A DNA stretch of 64,000 nucleotides from Schistosoma mansoni (GCF_000237925.1 NC_031499.1:6640195-6704194), one strand, 5' to 3'. Shown: positions 33,158 to 45,240, counted from the first letter of the stretch. Numbers and translations are program-made. The notes: generated by a model not told the origin, from the letters alone.

Positions 33158-34580
33158 GGACGTCCCGACGCTCACATACACCTCGGCCCACACAACAACC
33201 AACTCCCATAAACATAAACACCTACACATAACGCACAATCCTCACCTACTCTACTATGTCACAAACATATACCACAGTAACACAACTATCACACATCACA
33301 TACAATTACACATCAACTCTCATGATCAGCAAACCGACACTCCCAACACCGAACTCGAATCACTGGCTGACCGCAACGATGATAACGGGGAACCGGAACA
33401 TTCAGCTGCCAACCACTCCACCTCACTCCAACAATCCACCTGTACAACATCAACACACATTCCTCATGAATCACTCATACCACTCATTCACTCATCCACG
33501 CATTCACCCACTCACCCACTCACTCACTCACTCACCCACCCAGACACACGCACACGCACACGCACACGAACACACACACTCAGACAACGACAAGTCAACC
33601 ACACTCGACAATCACCGACCACATTCACGTCTATCCGCCTCACTTGGTCCGATGGTCATGCAGTGTCGGTTGCTAGTTTAAGCCCACACAGCTTATTCTA
33701 GGTTTCGGACAGACCAGTTTATTCATTCTTCTTGAGTCACATTTTCACCTTGTTAATTATTCGCTCATCAACCTTGACTGTTTTTATATGGGTGTATATG
33801 TGTGCACTTCTTATCTTACCCATCACATGTCTGCAACTTATTTAGTTCGACTATAAATATCGATTCACGCTTGGCTAAATTGAGTTGGCTCATCCGCCTA
33901 CTCCATTGCGCGTAATTTGGGTTTTCTTCGCTTTCCGATCAACGATTGTACGAAATATACGTACAAAAGCGTTACACACATAATACTGCAACATCAACAT
34001 CAACACAAACACCACACCTCACTGCATTCTAACCATTTTGGCATTTGTTCATGAGATTTTAATGATCGCCTTATTCAATGTGTGCATTCGAACTGATCAC
34101 AGACTGGGACTGGTGTTGACGCTGTGACGTTGTGCGATTCAGTGAACTTGTCGACTGAGAGGCAGTCAGTTGTTTGTTGTCCGTGAGACAACCATTATTT
34201 ACTTGTCAAGTGGTGGTCGACAGTTTGTGTGTGTGTGTGTGTCTGTTTGTGGGTAGGGATATATCTGTTATTGTGTGTGGTTTGTCGTGATGATGAGTTG
34301 TGTTGTTGGGTAGGACGGTGTATGAGTGTCCTACCGACAAGACACATAGCCAAATCGAGTCATTGGAAGAGACTGTAGGTGGACGATGTGGATGCGGTGG
34401 AGCGACGTGTAGGAATGTGGACTGACTGCGAGTCGGTGTGCGTCGACTGATCGGAGCCTCCGCTCCTATTCCATGGACCAGACAGAAGCAGTCAGTGATC
34501 CGTCTGACGATTGATACTGACGTACAGTGGATGTGGAGTGGTTCGGTGAGATTCCGAATTTTGTATGTCCACAAAATCCA

Positions 34581-34653
34581 CACCCACGGCGGGACTCGAA
34601 CCCGCAATCTTCTACTTAGGAGGCAGACGCCTTATCCATTAGGCCACGCGGGC
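34581..34653 (-). tRNA. tRNA-Arg (anticodon CCU), array unit 2
   Basis: Same gene as in unit 1, exactly 1496 bases further on. The anticodon stem here has a T-A pair where unit 1 has T-G, so this copy is the better-paired one. A and B boxes and the downstream TTTT are retained. Confidence 0.9.
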
Positions 34654-36076
34654 GGACGTCCCGACGCTCACATACACCTCGGCCCACACAACAACCAACT
34701 CCCATAAACATAAACACCTACACATAACGCACAATCCTCACCTACTCTACTATGTCACAAACATATACCACAGTAACACAACTATCACACATCACATACA
34801 ATTACACATCAACTCTCATGATCAGCAAACCGACACTCCCAACACCGAACTCGAATCACTGGCTGACCGCAACGATGATAACGGGGAACCGGAACATTCA
34901 GCTGCCAACCACTCCACCTCACTCCAACAATCCACCTGTACAACATCAACACACATTCCTCATGAATCACTCATACCACTCATTCACTCATCCACGCATT
35001 CACCCACTCACCCACTCACTCACTCACTCACCCACCCAGACACACGCACACGCACACGCACACGAACACACACACTCAGACAACGACAAGTCAACCACAC
35101 TCGACAATCACCGACCACATTCACGTCTATCCGCCTCACTTGGTCCGATGGTCATGCAGTGTCGGTTGCTAGTTTAAGCCCACACAGCTTATTCTAGGTT
35201 TCGGACAGACCAGTTTATTCATTCTTCTTGAGTCACATTTTCACCTTGTTAATTATTCGCTCATCAACCTTGACTGTTTTTATATGGGTGTACATGTGTG
35301 CACTTCTTATCTTACCCATCACATGTCTGCAACTTATTTAGTTCGACTATAAATATCGATTCACGCTTGGCTAAATTGAGTTGGCTCATCCGCCTACTCC
35401 ATTGCGCGTAATTTGGGTTTTCTTCGCTTTCCGATCAACGATTGTACGAAATATACGTACAAAAGCGTTACACACATAATACTGCAACATCAACATCAAC
35501 ACAAACACCACACCTCACTGCATTCTAACCATTTTGGCATTTGTTCATGAGATTTTAATGATCGCCTTATTCAATGTGTGCATTCGAACTGATCACAGAC
35601 TGGGACTGGTGTTGACGCTGTGACGTTGTGCGATTCAGTGAACTTGTCGACTGAGAGGCAGTCAGTTGTTTGTTGTCCGTGAGACAACCATTATTTACTT
35701 GTCAAGTGGTGGTCGACAGTTTGTGTGTGTGTGTGTGTCTGTTTGTGGGTAGGGATATATCTGTTATTGTGTGTGGTTTGTCGTGATGATGAGTTGTGTT
35801 GTTGGGTAGGACGGTGTATGAGTGTCCTACCGACAAGACACATAGCCAAATCGAGTCATTGGAAGAGACTGTAGGTGGACGATGTGGATGCGGTGGAGCG
35901 ACGTGTAGGAATGTGGACTGACTGCGAGTCGGTGTGCGTCGACTGATCGGAGCCTCCGCTCCTATTCCATGGACCAGACAGAAGCAGTCAGTGATCCGTC
36001 TGACGATTGATACTGACGTACAGTGGATGTGGAGTGGTTCGGTGAGATTCCGAATTTTGTATGTCCACAAAATCCA

Positions 36077-36149
36077 CACCCACGGCGGGACTCGAACCCG
36101 CAATCTTCTACTTAGGAGGCAGACGCCTTATCCATTAGGCCACGCGGGC
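36077..36149 (-). tRNA. tRNA-Arg (anticodon CCU), array unit 3
   Basis: Third copy, again shifted by 1496 bases, with the same sequence as the unit 2 gene. The unit around it is shortened downstream on the + strand, but the tRNA gene and its 3' terminator are intact. Confidence 0.9.
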
Positions 36150-36699
36150 GGACGTCCCGACGCTCACATACACCTCGGCCCACACAACAACCAACTCCCA
36201 TAAACATAAACACCTACACATAACGCACAATCCTCACCTACTCTACTATGTCACAAACATATACCACAGTAACACAACTATCACACATCACATACAATTA
36301 CACATCAACTCTCATGATCAGCAAACCGACACTCCCAACACCGAACTCGAATCACTGGCTGACCGCAACGATGATAACGGGGAACCGGAACATTCAGCTG
36401 CCAACCACTCCACCTCACTCCAACAATCCACCTGTACAACATCAACACACATTCCTCATTAATGACCGGTTTATTCATTCTTCTTGAGTCACATTTTCAC
36501 CTTGTTAATTATTCGCTCATCAACCTTGACTGTTTTTATATGGGTGTATATGTGTGCACTTCTTATCTTACCCATCACATGTCTGCAACTTATTTAGTTC
36601 GACTATAAATATCGATTCACGCTTGGCTAAATTGAGTTGGCTCATCCGCCTTCTCTATTGCGCTCAATAATGATACCTATCCTTACACATCGTGCGGTT

Positions 36700-36840
36700 A
36701 AATGATGACAGACATGAGAAGAATGAGCAGTAATTCGATAAAATCTGATAGGTCTTCTTAGGGTCGAGGCGGTTGGACAATCCTGGTCTGTTGTCTTTGC
36801 TGCATTCGAGTGACTGGCTTATCTACGTGCGTAAGTATTT
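36700..36840 (+). mobile_element. Degraded RTE-like LINE 3' scrap
   Basis: A short match to the LINE 3' end (gacagacatgagaagaatga) followed by a worn region ending in gcgtaagta. It abuts the right end of the tRNA array. Confidence 0.45.
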
Positions 36841-37364
36841 TGTAATCCTTGGAAATAGTTAAAATCCAGTTTACGAAATCTTTCAGATAATACGTCAACT
36901 TTCATTTGGTAATTTTGATGAAAAGGTACTACAAGTTTGTTTACGTTTATTTATTAGCAAAATTGAAAATGTAATACTATTGGATCGTTTAAAGAACCCC
37001 ATCATCTAAAATGACTAGTATTTGAACGAAGAATATTCTTTTAGATAAATTCTCTGTTGGAAATAGAGCAGAGGAAACCAGTTATTTAAAGGATTCATAT
37101 CCTTAACATTCCCTGGCATGCTCCTCATAATTTATAATTTTATCATAAAAAAACTTAAGTTTGGTCACATTCTATGCTCTTATTCTCCTCCTATCTTTGT
37201 GTATTGTTTCATACTACTTATGAATAGTCAGTAAACAGTTTTATTCCTAGCAATTTCTCGGTGCATGTTATAACATATGTCTATCGTATAATTTTCTAAA
37301 ATATTTCCATATTTCCATATTTTATATAGTTGAGATCATGAGTCAAATGAAGTCAATTGAGGGT

Positions 37365-38428
37365 GAGGAGAATCCTCTCTCCCTCTCCAAATGCTCTCAC
37401 TCGACCTTTGCAGCTACCTTGACATGGTGGTCGGGCTTGCCTATCGTGATGAACCAATCGAGCTATACTGGCTGGAACAATCGTTCCTCAAGGTCCTACA
37501 ATGCCAGACAGGTCGGTTGAAGAGCGGTAAGACTAAAAGCAGCAAACCCAAGGTCCGAAGGCGAAGTCGTACTGCCGACTGTACAGATGTGTGACGGCAG
37601 TAAGGTGTTTCCTTCAGACAACCAGCATAACAGCGATGCTGCCTTCCCACAAGGAGGAGTGGGTTTAGAAAAGGTCGACCCTAAAATTGCACACTTCACC
37701 TTATCCCACGGATTTCCGTCTTGGGCGATAAGGTCCTTTAAAGAACGGAGCTAACACGAAAACTACCTACAAAAAGATCGTGTGTGACCAACCTCAAGCA
37801 GTTGTCCCTTGGGCACTGCGGTCACACTCTCAGGTCATTAAGACCACTTCTAACCCAATTTCCTTTTCAGGTACCTCTAGAAGAACCCTTCAACGGTGTC
37901 GCGCAACCGGTAAGTGATAACTGTCCTCATACCTCTAACAGCACTCAAGACCACTGAAATGCTCTCACATGGCCACGCGTATATAGCCTCTGTCAGCGAA
38001 GTCCTACTCATTGCCTTCTCGTGGCATAACTGTTGTTTACGAAATTGAAAGGACGAAAAGCCAATGTCAGGGGCTTTAACTGGGTTGGTGGACACGGAGG
38101 ATCCACCTAGGGGAGTTGGAAAACCCTCATTCCAAACCAGTGGTGCACATGGGTTCCAGTATCCTGAGGGAACAAATGACGTATGAATCAATCGTTGGTC
38201 ACCGACTACCATGGGACTACATCTCCTCACGATGCTCCACTGTCTTGTGGATCGGATCTTTAGGTCAAATGCTCCGTGTGTGGCCCCCTAAGAAAACCAC
38301 CTGCTTCGGTTTGGGCACCTGGGCAGTATCACAGCCTTCACACAAATCAAATGAGATTTGTGTGGCGCATATGTATCTGGTTCCCCTTTTGTACCAATAT
38401 TTATGTGCTTAAATAAATAAATAAAAAT
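37365..38428 (+). mobile_element. Family E retroposon, longest copy
   Basis: About 1.06 kb ending in a TAAATAAATAAATAAA tail, a mark of non-LTR retroposition. The left part (37400-37800) matches 25288-25675 in reverse orientation. The right part matches copies at 13583-14025, 19785-20045, 48905-49430, 53515-53707 and 63838-64000. Open stretches inside it (up to 117 codons) vary between copies and I see no recognisable protein domain. Confidence 0.65.
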
Positions 38429-38671
38429 TCGGTTTCGTATTATACTTTCGAAAAACTACATACGAATCTATTTATCTAAACTTTATGACCCTAACAGTTA
38501 GATATACCTTATATATTCAAGGAATCTACGCTGATTCGATTATCCAGATCATCATCATATCTAAAGAAGTCTGATAGCTAAGATATATTACTGTTACTTA
38601 ACTGAAAAATGACATAGTTTCACATGTTTGTATTAACAGTCATCAGTAAATTTAAGATTAGTTTTTATTCC

Positions 38672-39188
38672 TGTTATATCGTATGCCTGTGTGCGCTGTT
38701 TGATATAATGACGTGATGATTCCCGCCAATCAGAGAGGAGTGAATGATCGATCAGAGCAGTGATACACGAAAACCGTACAAGCAGTCTAGAGCACTTATC
38801 AGTCCTGCTATCTGCCTAGCCCAGTCAGTTAAGTTCAAAACACCAATAACAACCTCTGCAATATGAATCATTATTCTCAAACATACTGAATTTATATACC
38901 AAACAAACTGACCACATCGTACCATAAAATAGAAAATAAAATTTGAAGAAGATTTGGCCAAATGTGGCTGTGAATGTGGGGGAACAGTAATTAATAAACT
39001 GGGTATAACTCAGGAATGGTAAATCGTACAGTAATAGTCTATGGGTCAAACTGAAGCTTATAATGAGAGGGACACGAATATGATTGGTTGAGTTACTTAA
39101 CAAGTATACAATAGGAAATATACCTATCCCATTGGTCTATAAATAGTCCTCAAAAGTTACCATTCATAATTCTCTTCGGTATATAACA
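38672..39188. mobile_element. Solo LTR fossil, 520-bp family
   Basis: It starts TGTTATATCG, ends TATATAACA, is 517 bp long and is flanked by a perfect ATTCC duplication (38667-38671, 39189-39193). Confidence 0.8.
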
Positions 39189-39305
39189 ATTCCAACAACT
39201 TGTCTATCTTTTCTTCTTATAATATATATTTCTCAGTATAACATTAAGTAGTTCATTGTTCTTATCTAATTTTCCAAGCTTTCTGAACTGTAATTTTATG
39301 CAGTG

Positions 39306-39530
39306 TATTACTACTTACTTACTTACGCCTGTTACCCCTAGTCGAGGAGTATAGGCCGCCCACTAGCATTCCCCATCCAACTCTGTCCTGGGCAATCCAT
39401 TCCAGTTCTTTCCAGTAAACATTCATCCTTTTAATATCTGCTTCTATTTCCCGACGTAATGTGTTCTTTAGCCTTCCTGTTTTCCGCTTCCCTTCCGGAT
39501 TCCAAGTTAGGGCTTGCCTCATGGCAGTGA
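39306..39530 (-). mobile_element. RTE-like LINE 3' fragment
   Basis: The minus strand encodes [20 protein letters not shown], then [20 protein letters not shown] and [10 protein letters not shown], followed by the cgtaagtaagtaag tail. It is a subfamily variant ([10 protein letters not shown] instead of [10 protein letters not shown]) shared with the copies at 46925 and 62735. Confidence 0.7.
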
Positions 39531-39902
39531 ATTACATAATATTAATTCGTTTATCACCTATTTATCATATACATAATAACATCAACAATCAACTCATAAT
39601 GATTGAATGATAAACATATGCAAATCATAATATACCCATTTTAAAGGTGGGGTTAAATTTTATTTCCCTCCCCCCCCTTTTTTTTCTTTCTCTCGACTAA
39701 GTAAATAACCTTCACCCAGATACCAAAATCCTATTGTATTAACTATTTATCATTTATTGATTTCTTGTGAATGTCAGTTTTTTACTAGACAGATATGAAA
39801 TTTTATTAATGCAAGTCTGATTGAATGAATTGATTTTTTTACTTTAAACCTATCATATCCTGTCTGGTTAAACGTTAGGTGTATTAACTGATTACAGTTT
39901 TA

Positions 39903-40655
39903 TAAGCAAAGATAGATAGAAGCTAACAGTGAAACCCAAATCATGCGTTCCATCCTATTTGTGACTCGTCAGTTGGACGTACATGCATCTCAGAGTTGAT
40001 GTACACTCTAGAACTCGAAAAGAGTTAGGGGGCTGCCAAACCAAAACGTGGCATCATTCCTTGAAGTCACTAACTTCTAGTCTGAGTCACATTGGTAGAT
40101 GCAGACTACCTGGTTGGGGTCAGCATGACTATCGTAATTAATGGTTGGAGACTCTAGGTGACATGGCTCAGAATCGATCACAATGGCGTAGGTGTATACA
40201 CTCTTTATCTTCCCTTAAACCTTAAGGTTAAAATTGCTTCATATCTTTCTTTCTTCCTATACTATATCCGTATATACAACCTATCTTTTATATAATACCA
40301 CCACTAAATTAACTACTTCTATGAATCCGGTGTTCATTTTGTTGTGCCGACGAGGTGTGGCAACTTGGACCGATGCATACATGTGCCTGGTCCTACTTTG
40401 TAGCTGACTGACTGACTGACTGAGAACTCGAATATCAGTACCGTTAGCCCTAAACACCTTCACGCCATTTACTTAACTACTGAGTCATGATAGCCAATTG
40501 TTTGTGCAATGGGGTGAAGTTGAAATTCACTTAGTGTTGTTTATTTGAATCTCTCCATTGATGTTTAAGACTGCAATTAATCAGTCTCTTATAGGTATTT
40601 GTGCATACTGTGTGTATTGCTTCAATATTGCCTTAATTCACAAGTATTATGAACA
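39903..40655 (-). repeat. Family A copy split by a LINE
   Basis: The minus-strand copy starts gcaaagatagatagaagcta, is interrupted at 40020-40424 by the second LINE family, and resumes at aatatcagtaccgttagccc to about 40655. Confidence 0.65.
40020..40424 (+). mobile_element. Second LINE family, 3' fragment inserted in a family A repeat
   Basis: It matches 16290-16680 (caaaccaaaacgtggcatca and onward) and ends in a clean GACT repeat. The flanks share gaactcgaa on each side (40011-40019 and 40425-40433), a 9-bp target duplication, so this is a short, 5'-truncated insertion. Confidence 0.75.
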
Positions 40656-40794
40656 AAGATGGATAATTACAGCTCTTTTTTTAAAAGGAACATTCATCAG
40701 TCAATTATTAGAAGTATACTGAAACAAAACAGTTCAGTACGTAATTATAATATTTCGAAAGAAATACCATGGATTGGTACTGCAGTTTTACCAT

Positions 40795-42370
40795 ACCGTC
40801 ATGCCACAACAGAAGAACTCCAAAGGATCTTAAATTAGCACAGAATTAAAGTATATTAGAAAACAACGAACACACTTCGAAATACTTTGATTCGATTAAA
40901 AGAATAAATCCCATTCATGTTTACACAGAACTGGGTCTACAAATTAGGCTGTGTCGATTGTGATGCCTTCTACATTGGAGAGTTATCTCGCGAAATCTTG
41001 ACTCGTGCCAAATAACATATTCAGTACACAAAGAAACCTCTTAATAATCCTGTAGAACTGGATAGACTTCAAATTAAATCGGCAATAGTAGTTCACGTCA
41101 TTTTCAACAATCATCAAGTTGTATATAGTTGAGATCATGAGTCAATTGAAGCTAGACCACCATGGAAAACCTGCAAGCACTGAATGGCCGTTTCGTCTTA
41201 TCGTGGGACTCCTCAGTAGCGCACATCCACGATCCCGCTCCCCACGAAACGGACTCAGGACCTATCAGTCTCGCGCGCGAGCGCTTAACATCTAGAACCA
41301 CTGGGCCGGCCGGCATTCAACGGTGTTAATGTCTAACTTCAACCAATCCACGAAGTTGAGCAAACATTCACCATTGTCTCCAGTGAGTTGCTATCTCACA
41401 ATATAGCCGGTTGAACTCCACTGGTTACTGCTTCTCACTAGAACTCCAGAAAATACCTCATGGAGCCAGTCGCTAGTGAGCATATGATCATTATCAGAAG
41501 GGGGTTTTGTGGAGATTTTTAATAATTTTATATTTGAAATCATAAATTAATTGAAGCTAGACCATCATGCAAAACCTGGAGTTCAACCAGTTCTGTTGGG
41601 AGATATCAACTCCCTGAGGACATTGGTCAACTGTTTAAGTTAAACATTAACACCATTGGATGCCAACCGGCTCACTGGTCTAGTGGTTAAGCGCTCGCGC
41701 GCGAGACTGATAGGTCCTGAGTCCGAATCTCGCGAGGTGGGATCGTGGATGTGCACTGCTGAGGGGTTCCACAATAGGACGAGATCGCCGTCAAGCAGTG
41801 CTAGCAGGTTTTCCATGGTGATCTAGCTTCAATTGGTTCATGATTTCAACTATATAAAATTACTAAAATCTCCACAAAACCTCCCTTCTGATGATCATCA
41901 AATCGATTTCAAAAATATCAAAATACTACAAAAAGGCTTTTCCAATTACAAAGAAAGAAGATTAGCTGAAGCCTTCCATATAATGCCTAATCCTACTGCT
42001 CTCAATAGAAGGGAAGGCCTTACCATACATCCTACTTGGACTATCTATCCTAGTCACCTAGGCTGATATTACTTACAATTCATACTATTACCTTACATAT
42101 GAAACTCTATCCTTTGTCATTATAAAGGTCACACATTTTTCATCCATAACAGTACACACACACACACATTTACATACATATCGCTTATGAATTACCTTGA
42201 CCGAAATGACATGACATTGATTTATTCAGATCTGTTTTTTGATTGATCGCACCTCATACTCGTATTATTCCGTTGTACTATTTAAACTTGGATTATTGTT
42301 AATTTGGTTATTTATTAACTCTGAAGAAGTAGCTTACACTGAGTGACGAAACGTCATAAAATCTAATTTA
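40795..42370 (+). mobile_element. Penelope-like element fragment interrupted by a family B insertion
   Basis: The left part (40795-41118) matches the GIY-YIG segment at 2275-2660, including the [10 protein letters not shown] block. The right part (41894-42066) has KERRLAEAFHIMPNPTALNR, a conserved C-terminal stretch of schistosome Penelope-like proteins, followed by the 3' segment ending near 42370. Between them lies a family B inverted pair flanked by the 8-bp duplication atcatcaa. Confidence 0.7.
41119..41893. repeat. Family B inverted pair inserted in a Penelope-like fragment
   Basis: A complete minus-strand unit (41119-41575) is followed head-to-head by a plus-strand unit (41580-41893). 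The outer ends mirror each other. The insertion is flanked by atcatcaa at 41111-41118 and 41894-41901, an 8-bp target duplication. Confidence 0.75.
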
Positions 42371-43105
42371 TCTACTTTTTGTCTTGCACAATTTCCAACT
42401 GAACATTAATCATATTTTTGTAGGCATCATTTAATTTGTAGACCATATCTGTTATTGATTGAACCCGATTAAGGTGTTGTTTCAAATGGGTGAGCACTGG
42501 ACAGCTATTTACCATATGTATGAAACTTCTTATTAGTCCCCACTGACATAACCTCCTGAGATGGAACTATATATCTCTAAAGTATGTCATTGTGTGACAA
42601 CTAGAGTACCATCCGATAGTGTAATTTCCTATTTTTAGTCAATTCTTGACATGGCGTGGTAATCACCAAATAGCACTGGTTGGTTGATCTTAGGTATTTG
42701 TTGAAGAGTCCCATACTCCTACGAAACAACTGTCCAATACCCCTACTTTTCATTGGTTTCTAATAATATCATTCTGTGATGGATATCAGGTAGAAACTGA
42801 TCATATTCATAGAAAATCAACTATCTTTTGTAAAATAAAACCTATAGATTTGAACCGAGAAGCGTTGAAAAACTGTTTCTTCCTAGTATGCGACTCCACA
42901 GTAGTATACATCCAAAACCTCATCCGGGTTCGCATCGACAACCTTGTCTTTCATGGGGCAAGAAACCTTTAGATTACTGAGTTGAAATCTACTCCAATCA
43001 ATTTGAAGTATTGTGCTACCAACATAACGATATTTTCTTTACACTAGGACTTCTCTAGTCATAGCTTCTCACTAGAGCTTCGGAAATAAGCAAATGTCAG
43101 ACTGA
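42371..43105. other. Intergenic stretch, mostly unassigned
   Basis: A very worn family B piece may lie at 42880-43000. Nothing else is recognised. Confidence 0.35.
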
Positions 43106-43110
43106 CATTA

Positions 43111-43492
43111 TGTTGGGGCGATCCTGAAAATTTCTCGTACTAGACAAGAAAGGCTCAGGAAACGTTAAGAAGCATTTTATCCAATCAGCGTTCACTAGAA
43201 GTTTTGCTAGAAACATCACGAAAACGAAAAGTCACATCAGAGTTTCTGATTGGCTGATTACTACACTGCTACTATGTTTAGTAGCTTTCCAGAATGTTTG
43301 AGATAACCCAAGGACTTCTAAAATACTATAAAAACCCTATATCTTCTGTACATGAATGAACCTTTGGAGTAAAGTGCTTCTCGTATATTTTGCGTCTTTT
43401 CTCTCGTGTTCAAGCCGCTGTGTAGTTCTAGCTTGGGGGTTACGAGACTAGCTTAGGATTCGAATACAGCGTCAAATCAGCAAGACTTATCA
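43111..43492. mobile_element. Solo LTR fossil, 382-bp family, with promoter-like TATA
   Basis: It starts TGTTGGGGCG and ends ACTTATCA, flanked by a perfect CATTA duplication (43106-43110, 43493-43497). A ctataaaaac box lies about 100 bp before a gtgtcttttctc-type tail, as expected of an LTR promoter. A second partial member is at about 60925-61242. Confidence 0.75.
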
Positions 43493-43908
43493 CATTAAAT
43501 GATAACAATAATAATCTTATTGTACATTAAGAAATACTTAAGTCTCAGTAAGTTCCTATTTATATATATCCACTTGTGAATATTCAAAAAATATGAACAC
43601 GAATTTTTCCAAAAATGATTGACTTCCTCTTATAACAGTCGGATTTTCTTCGTCTACATGAATGAAATGTTGGTTTGCTTTAGACAGATATCTACGGGTC
43701 CAGGGTTTCCTGTTGACCACCTCCAACCACCATCTTATCTCAATATATAGTGTACGCATTGTCGAACCACCTAGACTAGTGGCCACATTGCAACTTGATC
43801 GATAGCATTCGATCAGCACTAAAAAGGAGTTGAGTCGCATGACATTGATCACCACCCAGTGATCAATCAATTGTGATTACATCTCAGTCCTAGAGGAGGT
43901 CGGTCACG

Positions 43909-44085
43909 GCCCGAATAGCTCAGTGGTAACGTCTCTGACTGTGAAGCTGAGTGACACGGGATCGAATCCGTCAGGGAGCACCAGTTCCCTCAAGATAACA
44001 GGTACACCTTGTTGGCGAGTGCCAAGTAGCACGAAACCCGGGTCCAGGGTTTCCTGTTGACCACCTCCAACCACCATCTTCTTTC
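43909..44085 (+). repeat. tRNA-derived SINE-like element (His-type anticodon loop)
   Basis: It contains a tRNA-like head with A box TAGCTCAGTGGT, anticodon loop CTGTGAA (GTG, His), B box GGATCGAATCC and a genome-encoded CACCA. The acceptor stem pairs only in part, so it is not a normal tRNA gene. A non-tRNA body follows to about 44085. Confidence 0.6.
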
Positions 44086-44817
44086 AACGAATATCTACAC
44101 TAGAACGCTCCTAGTGTCTATTCTACAAAACATCAACACAACTCAGATCAAGAACACGTGACTAGCCTGACTAGAACGTAAGTATATTTCCAGAGTATTA
44201 ATAAGGGTAAGAGAATATATAACTCATCTAGTACCTGTCAGACTATCTACAAGTTTGACTAAGCAAACAGCCAATCATTATCATCCTCATCTACACATTA
44301 GCTCCATTCTTGTTCATTTTAAAAAATGCATTTAACTCTTTGAAAATATTAGTCACGCTACAATTAAAAGTTGATTTCGTTACTCAACTAAACTTTTTGA
44401 TATACCTCCGCCAGCCACTTATTACAATCGAATTCAAACAAGGTAGCTAAGTTCTTATCAGAAAGATGAGAAAGAACAGATCATATTCTACATTCAGAAC
44501 AAACGTCAAGGAGAAGTGTTTGAAATGTTTTCTAAGTAAGTGAATTAGTCATACTAGTCGTGATAATCATTCATGAACTTTTTTCAGGGGATACAACAAC
44601 AGTCTTCTGTAATTAAGAGAAGTGGTTGAACTTTTCAGTGGATTGTAGTCAGTATTGAACTTCATAAGTCGTCAACATCCATTCAACGATCATGCTACCA
44701 TAGTAATTTTTAACTGTGAATACTCGTTAGTAAGAAACGTTTGATGAAGTAAAAAACTTTTCAAAGATTAAGACTTAAGTTGGGAAAAAAGTCACTGAAG
44801 GACTCTAATTAATATAC
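44086..44817. other. Intergenic stretch, nothing recognised
   Basis: AT-rich, with no open frame of note and no match to the repeat families seen elsewhere in the window. Confidence 0.4.
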
Positions 44818-45240
44818 TGGATTAATTGTCCGACAACTCCAGAAGATACAAGTGTTTATTAACAGTTGTCTGCGCAAGGTACTTCGGATCCGATGACCAG
44901 ACAATATCAGTAACAACCTACTGTGGGAGATAACAAACCAGATTCCATCGGAGGAAGAAATCAGGAAGAAGCGCTGGAAGTTGATTGGGCACACATTGAG
45001 GAAATCACCCAATTGCGTCACAAAACAAGCCCTCACATGGAATCCTGAAGGTCAAAGGAGAAGAGGAAGATCAAAGAACACATTACGCCGAGAAATAGAG
45101 ACAGACATGAGAAGAATGAACAAAAAATGGATAGAACTAAAAAAGAAGGCCCAGGACAGAGTGTGTTGGAGGAAGCTGGTCGGCGGCCTATGCTCCATTG
45201 GGAGTAACAGGCGTAAGTAAGTAAGTAAGTAAGTAATTGT
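44818..45240 (+). mobile_element. RTE-like LINE 3' fragment
   Basis: It includes [20 protein letters not shown], then [19 protein letters not shown] and [14 protein letters not shown] with stop, then a gtaagtaagtaagtaagtaa tail. The last 80 codons are open from 44981. It is heavily 5'-truncated. Confidence 0.75.

Larger units (their letters stand above)
32473..36657. repeat. Tandem array of a 1496-bp unit bearing tRNA-Arg(CCU)
   Basis: Almost identical units start near 32473, 33969 and 35465, with every internal landmark shifted by exactly 1496 bases. Units 1 and 2 are complete. Unit 3 lacks about 240 bp, mainly the CACT/CACA-rich stretch seen at 33468-33709, and stops near 36657. Each unit has a tRNA gene on the minus strand, a short TG run, a CA-rich stretch, and a tail with a TATA-like ctataaatat. 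The few differences between units include one base in the tRNA anticodon stem. The high identity means recent amplification or active homogenisation. Confidence 0.92.

Noticed and set aside
32710-36487. Repeated open frames of 133, 89 and 141 codons in each array unit as genes
   Set aside because: They recur only because the DNA units are near-identical. The 89-codon frame runs straight through the tRNA gene, and the 141-codon frame is CA/CACT simple repeat and is lost in unit 3.
32473-36657. CRISPR-like regular array
   Set aside because: Units are 1.5 kb long with no short repeat-spacer pattern, and the genome is eukaryotic. It is a tandem tRNA-bearing repeat.
42300-42345. Hammerhead-like end of the Penelope-like fragment (CTGAAGA and GACGAAAC)
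   Set aside because: The first pair of stem II is A opposite C in both copies (2606 and 42320), and stem III is too short to judge. Not supported without a structure model.
43556-43870. 104-codon minus-strand open frame as a host gene
   Set aside because: It overlaps the direct repeat at 43697-43736 and has no splice or family support. Most likely repeat-derived.
43909-43983. Functional tRNA-His gene
   Set aside because: The acceptor stem pairs only partly and the CACCA is genome-encoded and followed by repeat body, so it is treated as a SINE head.
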